Shown here piece after piece: positions 1 through 5,082 of a stretch of DNA of 6,204 nt. The DNA is from an uncultured Eubacteriales bacterium (lineage in GTDB: Bacteria > Bacillota_A > Clostridia > Oscillospirales > Oscillospiraceae). Below the pieces are notes generated by a model. The model did no database searches. It was not told where the DNA came from and saw only the letters and a program-made list of their open reading frames with translations. The stretch spans positions 1 to 6,204 of the forward strand of contig USNH01000056.1 of the NCBI GenBank assembly GCA_900556015.1, written 5' to 3'. Position numbers and translations under genes: made by a program. Position 1 is the stretch's first letter. Each line of letters opens with the position of its first letter.

Positions 1-2
1 GC

Positions 3-1394
3 GATTTTGCCGCCGTGTCCGAAAAGTTCAAAGAGAAAGCGGAGGCGGACGCCCTTGCCGCCGCCTGCGCCGGTCAGCCGGTCACGGTCAGGACGGTGCA
101 GCGCACGGAAAAAACGGAGAACGCGCCCCGGCTCTACGACCTGACCGCCCTCCAGCGGGAGGCCAACCGCAGCCTCGGCTATACCGCACAGCAGACGCTT
201 GACTATCTGCAAGCCCTCTACGAGAAAAAGCTCTGCACCTATCCCCGCACGGACAGTCGCTTCCTCACAGATGATCTGGAACCCTCTGTGCCGGAGCTTG
301 TGTCCGTTGCTGCCGCCATCTGTGAAACCACCGCGCCGGGGCGTGTGAACGCAAGGCAGGTCTGCGACAGCCGCAAGGTCAGCGACCACCATGCCATTCT
401 CCCCACCGCCAGCGCGGGCAAGGCGGATACCTCCGTCCTGCCGCTGGGGGAGCGCGAGATTTTGCGCCTTGTGGCAGGTCAGCTTCTCCGCGCGGTCAGC
501 GACGCCCACCGCTATGCGGAAACCGCCGTCACGCTGGAGTGCGGCGGTACCGAGTTCACCGTTAAAGGCAGAACCGTCCTTGATACCGGCTGGAAGCAGT
601 ATCTCGCGCAGGAAAAGCAGGACGCCGCGCTGCCGGAGCTGTCGGAGGGGCAGGTATTGGATTGCACCGAAGCCGCCGTAAAGGAGGGCAAGACCACGCC
701 GCCCAAGCACTTCACCGAGGACACGCTGCTTTCCGCTATGGAGACTGCCGGGAAAGACGATATGCCGGAAGAAGCGGAACGAAAGGGGCTGGGAACGCCC
801 GCCACACGCGCCGCCATCATCGAAAAGCTGGTAGCCACGGGCTTTGTGGAGCGCAAGCGGGCGAAGAAGGCCGTCAGCCTTGTGCCTGCCCATACCGGCG
901 TTTCCCTCATCACCGTGCTGCCGGAGCAGCTCCAGTCTCCGCTTCTCACCGCCGAATGGGAATACCGCTTGCAGCAGGTGGAGCGCGGCGAGCTTTCCCC
1001 GGACGAGTTCATGACCGGCATTGCGGATATGCTCACGGAGCTGGTAAAAACCTACAAGGTCATCTCCGGCGCGGAGGTGCTGTTCCCCTCCGGCCGTGAG
1101 GTCATTGGCAAATGCCCCCGCTGCGGCAGCGACGTGACCGAGAGCAAAAAGGGCTTCTTCTGCGAGAAAAACGACTGCCGCTTCGGGCTGTGGCGGGACA
1201 ACAAGTTCTTTGCCGCCAAGCGCGCCGCTCTGACAAAAAAGGTCGCCGCCGCGCTGCTTGCAGACGGGCGGGTGAAGCTCACCGGCCTCTACTCCGAAAA
1301 GACCGGCGGCACCTACGACGCCACCGCCGTGCTGGAGGACACCGGCGAGAGCGTCCGCTTCCGTTTGGAATTTGACAAGGGGGCGAGGACATGA
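3..1394 (+). CDS. topB: DNA topoisomerase III (type IA), C-terminal part, cut by left window edge
   Basis: Type IA topoisomerases nick one DNA strand through a 5'-phosphotyrosine and pass the other strand; on conjugative elements they are thought to resolve topology during transfer or replication. The frame is open to the left edge, so the TOPRIM domain lies upstream and the GTG at 15 is only an internal Val codon. The catalytic motif TYPRTDSR is present, with the active-site Tyr at 240-242 and the partner Arg two codons later. The conserved SDHHAILPT motif follows at 381-407. Further on is the KGLGTPATRA segment (about 783-815), typical of the family. The C-terminus carries a four-Cys zinc ribbon (CPRC starting at 1113, further Cys at 1161 and 1176) followed by a topoisomerase C-terminal repeat ending in FRLEF. 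About 463 residues are visible of a probable 650-700. The stop overlaps the next start as ATGA. Identification is secure; TopB rather than TopA is inferred from the element context. Confidence 0.96.
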   Translation, partial: DFAAVSEKFKEKAEADALAAACAGQPVTVRTVQRTEKTENAPRLYDLTALQREANRSLGYTAQQTLDYLQALYEKKLCTYPRTDSRFLTDDLEPSVPELVSVAAAICETTAPGRVNARQVCDSRKVSDHHAILPTASAGKADTSVLPLGEREILRLVAGQLLRAVSDAHRYAETAVTLECGGTEFTVKGRTVLDTGWKQYLAQEKQDAALPELSEGQVLDCTEAAVKEGKTTPPKHFTEDTLLSAMETAGKDDMPEEAERKGLGTPATRAAIIEKLVATGFVERKRAKKAVSLVPAHTGVSLITVLPEQLQSPLLTAEWEYRLQQVERGELSPDEFMTGIADMLTELVKTYKVISGAEVLFPSGREVIGKCPRCGSDVTESKKGFFCEKNDCRFGLWRDNKFFAAKRAALTKKVAAALLADGRVKLTGLYSEKTGGTYDATAVLEDTGESVRFRLEFDKGART

Positions 1395-1693
1395 AGCTCT
1401 CCAAGCTGGAGCAGGAAAGTATCATCCTCTACAACGAGGAAGAATCCACCGCCAGCATCTACACCCACGACCCCAAGCTGAAGCGCAAGCTCAAGCGCCT
1501 TGCGGAGAAATACCCGGACAAGGTGTACCCGGATAAGGCCGTCCATGCCGGAGCGGTCAGCTACGCCGTGCCGAAAAGCTGCGTCAGCGTCCGGGAGCCG
1601 TTCAGCGACGAGCGGCGCAGGGCCGCCAGCGAACGCGCCAAAAACGCCGGATATACGCCGCCCGCAAGGAGTATATACTCCGAAAATGAATAA
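1391..1693 (+). CDS. Small conserved conjugative-element protein, paralogue of the gene at 4773
   Basis: A 100-aa, charged, soluble protein with no signal peptide or membrane segment. Its ATG overlaps the topoisomerase stop (ATGA), and AAGGGGG at 1377-1383 gives a ribosome site 7 nt upstream, so it is probably translationally coupled. The N-terminal half has alternating acidic and hydrophobic residues followed by THDPKLKRKL; the C-terminal half contains FSDERRRAASERAKNAGYT. The same two landmarks, TH-x(3)-LK-x(2)-L and S-x(2)-R-x(2)-AASE-x-AK-x(2)-G-(Y/F)-T, occur in the 97-aa protein at 4773, so the two are homologous. Proteins like this are regularly found in Tn1549-type elements, and as I recall are sometimes labelled molecular chaperone without functional proof. 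I assign no function. The last codons contain a perfect 14-bp palindrome (1668-1681). Confidence 0.85.
   Translation: MKLSKLEQESIILYNEEESTASIYTHDPKLKRKLKRLAEKYPDKVYPDKAVHAGAVSYAVPKSCVSVREPFSDERRRAASERAKNAGYTPPARSIYSENE
1668..1681. repeat. Perfect 14-bp palindrome GGAGTATATACTCC
   Basis: The sequence equals its own reverse complement over all 14 bases. It overlaps the last codons of the 100-aa gene (residues around RSIYSE), 10 nt before its stop codon and 18 nt before the GC-rich hairpin. An AT-rich core with GG/CC ends resembles a dimeric regulator site, but no regulator is encoded here and no second copy is present in the window. As RNA it would form only a short stem with little or no loop. 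Confidence 0.5.
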
Positions 1694-1699
1694 GAACCG

Positions 1700-1746
1700 A
1701 GCGCCCGCACAGGAAAGCCTACCCCTGCGCGGGCGCTGCCATTTTA
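1700..1746 (+). terminator. GC-rich hairpin, possible intrinsic terminator or attenuator
   Basis: The left arm at 1700-1713 pairs with the right arm at 1724-1737: a 14-bp stem with one A-C mismatch and a 10-nt loop, starting 7 nt after the stop of the 100-aa gene. The stem is very GC-rich. The following bases, gccatttta, are only a weak and slightly displaced T tract, so termination may be partial. Because the next gene starts 36 nt later on the same strand with no clear promoter, an attenuator or an mRNA-stabilising 3' hairpin is equally possible. Confidence 0.55.
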
Positions 1747-1770
1747 GGGGTAAGCAGCCCATGAAATGAA

Positions 1771-1775
1771 AGGAA
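1771..1775 (+). promoter_or_regulatory. Ribosome binding site that selects the ATG at 1782
   Basis: AGGAA (extended AAAGGAAG) lies 6 nt before the ATG at 1782. The in-frame GTG at 1776 directly abuts this purine run and has no usable ribosome site of its own, so the ATG is the likely start. Confidence 0.7.
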
Positions 1776-1781
1776 GTGCCT

Positions 1782-2177
1782 ATGACACAAAAATCTCCGT
1801 ATCCGACAAGAGCGGATTATCCGGCATTGATTGAAAACGCCAAGCCTGCGCTGAGCAAGCTGCTGGAAGCGGCCTCGTATGAACGGAGGATCGCCGTTCT
1901 CAACGAATGTTCTCTCGATGTGGTCAATACCGTCTGCACGATCATGGTGCTGGGACGGCACAGCCTCTATCTTCGCCGCAAAAAGCCCTTCAACGCGCCG
2001 GACGCGGTATTTGTCCGGTGGGCGGCGGACCTGTGGACGCTGCGTGAGCAGGACAAGGCAGGCGACATCCGCTATCTCTGCGGAAAAACGGATTTACGGG
2101 AATATCTTTCGCGGGGGATTCAGCTCCTGCGTATCGACCTGACGGAAGGAGGAAACTATGCCAGAGAAGCCCGGTAA
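1782..2177 (+). CDS. Conserved hypothetical protein, 131 aa, upstream of the ArdC-like gene
   Basis: I do not recognise this protein with certainty. It is a soluble, probably mostly helical protein with no signal peptide. Visible segments are an N-terminal PTRADYPALIENAKPALSKL helix, a hydrophobic VVNTVCTIMVLGRH stretch (about residues 47-60), a Trp-containing FVRWAADLWTLREQ stretch, and RYLCGKTDLREYLSRGIQLL near the C-terminus. The pattern of LGR followed later by YL-x-GKTDLREYL-x-RG faintly resembles DUF3775-type proteins; this is a weak impression. The start at 1782 is chosen on the ribosome site. The gene overlaps the following ArdC-like gene by 20 nt, and the ribosome site of that gene lies inside this one, so the two are probably translated in a coupled way and may act together. 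Codon use matches its neighbours. Confidence 0.85.
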   Translation: MTQKSPYPTRADYPALIENAKPALSKLLEAASYERRIAVLNECSLDVVNTVCTIMVLGRHSLYLRRKKPFNAPDAVFVRWAADLWTLREQDKAGDIRYLCGKTDLREYLSRGIQLLRIDLTEGGNYAREAR

Positions 2178-4359
2178 AAACAGAGAACAGCTCAAGGAGA
2201 TCACCGACCGCATCGAGGCGGGCATCCGCGACATCTTTGAATCCGGCGATATGGAAAAGTACCGCAATTACCTGCGCACCATGAGCCGGTTTCACAACTA
2301 TTCCCTCAACAATCAGGCGCTCATCCACTTGCAGCGCCCGGACGCCACACTTGTGGCGGGCTACAACCGCTGGCGGGACAAGTTCTCCCGCCATGTGCTG
2401 CGGGGCGAGAAGGGCATCACCATCATCGCGCCCACGCCGTATAAGAAGAAAATCGAGCAGGAAAAGCTCGACCCGGACACCAAGCTGCCCATTCTGGACG
2501 CGGACGGCAAAATCGTCACCGAGGAAAAGGAGATTGAAATCCCCATGTTCCGCCCGGTGAAGGTGTTCGACTACGCCCAGACGGACGGAAAGCCCCTGCC
2601 GGAGCGCGTGGCCAGCCCCGTCGCCAACCTGACCGGCAGCGTGGAAAATTATGAGACGTTCATGGAGGCGCTGCGCCGTTCCTCTCCCGTGCCGGTGGAG
2701 TTCAAGCCGCTGTCTGCGGATATGGACGGCTATTTCAGCCCCAAATCCCAGAGCATCACGCTGCGGGAGGGCATGAGCGAGGTGCAGACGGTATCCGCCG
2801 CCGTCCATGAGATCGCCCACGCCAAGCTCCACAACTACGGCTTGCAGCAGGTGGCGGAGCGCAAGGCCAAAAGCCGCAATACCGAGGAGGTGGAGGCCGA
2901 AAGCATCTCCTTCATGGTCTGCGCCTACTTTGGCATCGAAACCGGCGCGAACAGCTTCGGCTATGTGGCAACGTGGTCAAAAAACGCCGAGCTGCCGGAG
3001 TTCCGCGCCAGTCTGGACACCATCAGCAAGACCGCAAACGGCATCATCACCGATGTGGAGAAGCACTTCGCGGAGGTTTGCAAGGAGCGCGGCATCGAGC
3101 TTCCCAAGGACACGGAATATGAGCTTGTCACCATCCCGCCCTCCCGCGCCGACGCGCTGGCCTTTGCCGCCGACTACGCGGCGTTCCTGCGCAGGGATCT
3201 GAATGTTCCCGACAGCGCGGACAGACCCGCAGCGGAGGCGGTGGCGGACAGGCTGCTTGCCGGTGAGGACACGGAACTGCGGAAGGAGCTGGAGGATTTC
3301 GTCAAGCTGGCAGACGAGATCGGCATCGACGACGGCTCCCATGGGCTGCTGGAACGCTTCAACGGCCTGTTCCGCAGGGAATGGCGGGCAAAGGAGGAGC
3401 CGCAGCCGGAGGCTAAGGCGGAAATGGACGAAAAAATGACCGAGCTGCCGCCCCTGCCGGAGCTGGAGCAGGACTATCCCATGCCGGATGCAGCCGTCGG
3501 CTTTCAGGAAATGTATCAGTACGGCTACACGGACGGCAACGCCATGCTGCCGCTGACAAAGGAGCGCGCTATGGAGCTGTTCATGCAGGACGTTCCCGTG
3601 TTCCTGCTCTACGGCGACAACACCGAGGCCATGGCGCTGGACGCAGAGGACATTTCCTCCCACACCGGCGTGTTCGGCGTGGAGCGCGAGGAATGGGACG
3701 CGGTGCGCGGCGTTGTGACGCTGAGCGAACAGGCAGACACGGAAAAGCTGTTTCTGGAAAACCCGCAGGACGCTTTCCTCATCTATCAGATCCGGCGCGG
3801 CGGTGAATTGGACGCTTACCGCTTCATGAACTATGACTACTTGCAGAGCAAGGGCGTCACGCCGGAGCGCGGCGGCTACGACGCGATCTACACCGGCGGG
3901 CTTGCCGACTATGGGGACAACAAAACCAATCTGGATATGATTTATCAGCGGTTCAACGTGGATCATCCTGCGGATTTTAAGGGACACAGCCTGTCCGTCA
4001 GCGACATCGTTGCCTTGAAGCAAAACGGCGTAGTATCCTGTCATTACGTTGACAGCATCGGCTTCCGGGAGCTTCCCAATTTTCTGAAGCCGGAGAATTA
4101 TCTCAAAAATGTGGAGATGCTGCTGGAGGACGACTATGGCATGATCGACGGCATCATCAACAACGGCCCTAAGCAGCCCACCGTGGCCGATTTGGAGGCG
4201 CAGGTCAAGGCGGGCTTTTCCATCTCCCTGACGGAGCTGGCTGCGGCCTCCCACCGCGAACAGAAGAAGCCCTCCGTGCTGGAAAAGCTCAGGGAAAAGA
4301 CGCCGGAGCAGTCGAAGAATAAAACAGCGCCCAAACGGAGCGCGGAAAGAGAGCTTTGA
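2158..4359 (+). CDS. Polyvalent ArdC-like ssDNA-binding / metallopeptidase protein with YodL domain and C-terminal tail
   Basis: A 733-aa multidomain protein. Residues about 1-130 form an ArdC-type N-terminal ssDNA-binding domain, seen in NNQALIHLQRPDATLVAGYN and RHVLRGEKGI. Residues about 150-290 form the ArdC-associated metallopeptidase: the zinc motif HEIAH is at residues 217-221, and EVEAE, ending at Glu248, is the probable third ligand. A charged linker covers roughly 380-440. Residues about 442-520 are a module starting near FQEMYQYGYTDGNAML that I cannot name securely. Residues about 538-645 match YodL-type domains (LIYQIRRGGELDAYRFM, YDAIYTGGL, then a SLSVSDIVAL segment). The tail (about 660-733) is lysine-rich and resembles DUF4316. 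ArdC proteins protect incoming ssDNA from host nucleases or restriction; the peptidase is proposed to act on host defence proteins, which is inference here. AAGGAGG at 2146-2152 lies 5 nt before the ATG. It overlaps the gene upstream by 20 nt and is followed at once by the TTRAP gene. Confidence 0.93.
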   Translation: MPEKPGKNREQLKEITDRIEAGIRDIFESGDMEKYRNYLRTMSRFHNYSLNNQALIHLQRPDATLVAGYNRWRDKFSRHVLRGEKGITIIAPTPYKKKIEQEKLDPDTKLPILDADGKIVTEEKEIEIPMFRPVKVFDYAQTDGKPLPERVASPVANLTGSVENYETFMEALRRSSPVPVEFKPLSADMDGYFSPKSQSITLREGMSEVQTVSAAVHEIAHAKLHNYGLQQVAERKAKSRNTEEVEAESISFMVCAYFGIETGANSFGYVATWSKNAELPEFRASLDTISKTANGIITDVEKHFAEVCKERGIELPKDTEYELVTIPPSRADALAFAADYAAFLRRDLNVPDSADRPAAEAVADRLLAGEDTELRKELEDFVKLADEIGIDDGSHGLLERFNGLFRREWRAKEEPQPEAKAEMDEKMTELPPLPELEQDYPMPDAAVGFQEMYQYGYTDGNAMLPLTKERAMELFMQDVPVFLLYGDNTEAMALDAEDISSHTGVFGVEREEWDAVRGVVTLSEQADTEKLFLENPQDAFLIYQIRRGGELDAYRFMNYDYLQSKGVTPERGGYDAIYTGGLADYGDNKTNLDMIYQRFNVDHPADFKGHSLSVSDIVALKQNGVVSCHYVDSIGFRELPNFLKPENYLKNVEMLLEDDYGMIDGIINNGPKQPTVADLEAQVKAGFSISLTELAAASHREQKKPSVLEKLREKTPEQSKNKTAPKRSAEREL

Positions 4360-4360
4360 T

Positions 4361-4585
4361 ATGAACGACAAGCATTTCACCCACGATGAAGTCAGCCTTA
4401 TGAGCATCTACAACGCGGCAGGCACCCGCGAGGGCCTGATCGCAGCCCTCACAGAAATGCGGGGGTATCTGGACGCGGAGGAGGCCGAGCTGCGGGAGCT
4501 GACGGACAGCGCCCTCGCAAAGCTGCGCGACATTACCGACGCGGAGTACGCTGCCCTTGACCTGACGCCGGATTTTGACCTCTGA
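4361..4585 (+). CDS. Transposon-transfer assisting protein (TTRAP family)
   Basis: A 74-aa, acidic, helical protein. The N-terminal pattern FTHDEVSLMSIYNAAGTREG, followed by LIAALTEMRGYL and an acidic helix ending in DAEYAALDLTPDFDL, is what I know from the TTRAP family (putative transposon-transfer assisting protein, PF14203) of Tn1549-like and related conjugative elements. The length fits the family. It begins one base after the stop of the 733-aa gene (TGATATG), so it is probably translated by reinitiation or coupling; the ribosome site is weak (AAGAGAG at 4347-4353). It is the last gene before a strong terminator. The molecular role of the family is not established; the name reflects occurrence with transfer genes. 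Confidence 0.85.
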   Translation: MNDKHFTHDEVSLMSIYNAAGTREGLIAALTEMRGYLDAEEAELRELTDSALAKLRDITDAEYAALDLTPDFDL

Positions 4586-4592
4586 GCAAAGC

Positions 4593-4609
4593 TGACTGTT
4601 TTACGGTCA
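4593..4609 (+). other. Small hairpin downstream of the TTRAP gene
   Basis: A 7-bp stem (one G-T pair) around a TTT loop starts 7 nt after the TTRAP stop codon. No T tract follows, so it is not a terminator on its own; it may simply add structure to the 3' end ahead of the terminator at 4644. Confidence 0.3.
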
Positions 4610-4643
4610 AGAGCCGGAAAAATCGCAGATTCGCCGCTGGGAG

Positions 4644-4684
4644 CGCGCCGGATGATCCGTTCTTCATCCGGCGCGTTTCTGTTT
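4644..4684 (+). terminator. Intrinsic terminator after the topB-TTRAP gene block
   Basis: A perfect 12-bp inverted repeat, CGCGCCGGATGA at 4644-4655 and its complement at 4664-4675, encloses an 8-nt loop. It can extend outward by weak pairs, and the T-rich run TTTCTGTTT follows immediately. This is the usual form of a Rho-independent terminator and lies 59 nt after the TTRAP stop, inside the 187-nt gap before the next gene. It suggests that the genes from 4773 onward have a separate promoter or depend on read-through; I found no convincing promoter between 4685 and 4772. Confidence 0.8.
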
Positions 4685-4735
4685 GAAAATCGCCGTTTTT
4701 CCCAAGTCATGAGCCGGAGAAAATACCCCAAAATC

Positions 4736-4759
4736 GCGCCTGCTTCGCGCAGGAGGCGC
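4736..4759 (+). promoter_or_regulatory. Bulged hairpin just before the ribosome site of the 97-aa gene
   Basis: GCGCCTGC at 4736-4743 can pair with GCA (4749-4751) and GGCGC (4755-4759) around a TTCGC loop, leaving GGA bulged. The structure buries an AGGAGG run at 4751-4756 that is too far (16 nt) from the ATG to be the normal ribosome site, and leaves AAAGG at 4762-4766 free. It may influence translation of the gene at 4773, but the evidence is only pairing potential. Confidence 0.3.
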
Positions 4760-4772
4760 AGAAAGGCCATTT

Positions 4773-5066
4773 ATGAGAACAGGACTGACAAAAGCGCAGA
4801 AAATCACGGAGATTACCTTTGACGAAAAAGAACCCCTTATCCATATCCGCACCCACAATACTGACCTCAAGAACCGCCTTGCCGCCTATGCCGCGCAGCA
4901 CCCCGCAGAGTGCCGCCAACTGGACGCAGACCCCGACACAGGCGGCATGGAGTTCACCATCCGCAAGGGGCGCTTGTCCTTCCGCCTGACCGCGCCGTAC
5001 AGTGAGAAGCGGAAACAGGCGGCGAGCGAGGCGGCGAAAAGAAACGGCTTCACCAGAAAACCATGA
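4773..5066 (+). CDS. Small conserved conjugative-element protein, paralogue of the gene at 1391
   Basis: A 97-aa charged, soluble protein. AAAGG at 4762-4766 lies 6 nt before the ATG. It aligns along most of its length with the 100-aa protein at 1391: an acidic beta-like N-terminus, THNTDLKNRLAAYAAQHP matching THDPKLKRKLKRLAEKYP, and YSEKRKQAASEAAKRNGFT matching FSDERRRAASERAKNAGYT. The C-terminal block is rich in Lys, Arg and Ala and could bind nucleic acid or a partner; that is inference. It is the first gene after the terminator and sits 16 nt upstream of the large ArdC-headed gene, with which it is probably co-translated. Function unknown. Confidence 0.87.
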   Translation: MRTGLTKAQKITEITFDEKEPLIHIRTHNTDLKNRLAAYAAQHPAECRQLDADPDTGGMEFTIRKGRLSFRLTAPYSEKRKQAASEAAKRNGFTRKP

Positions 5067-5082
5067 GAGGAGGATTTTGCTT

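Noticed and set aside
15..17. GTG as start of the topoisomerase gene
   Set aside because: The frame is open upstream to the window edge, and the TOPRIM domain required in the family would be missing; this is an internal codon of a truncated gene.
1686..1769. Possible 27-aa leader peptide (ATG at 1686) reading through the GC-rich hairpin
   Set aside because: The only ribosome-site-like sequence (GGAG in the palindrome) is 14 nt from the ATG, too far, and the peptide has no recognisable attenuation codons. It could still be real if conserved.
1776..1781. GTG start two codons upstream for the 131-aa gene
   Set aside because: The purine-rich ribosome site abuts this GTG directly, whereas the ATG at 1782 has proper spacing.
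2977..4407. Long open frame on the minus strand (about 476 codons) opposite the polyvalent gene
   Set aside because: It is antisense to a gene with clear domains and strong G/C third-position preference, which removes stop codons from the opposite strand. It has no recognisable protein pattern. The other long minus-strand frames (for example 1990-2832 and 5050-5868) are explained the same way.
4683..4711. Possible promoter for the 97-aa gene (TTGAAA at 4683-4688)
   Set aside because: The -35-like hexamer lies in the terminator T tract, and no TATAAT-like -10 occurs at 16-18 bp spacing.
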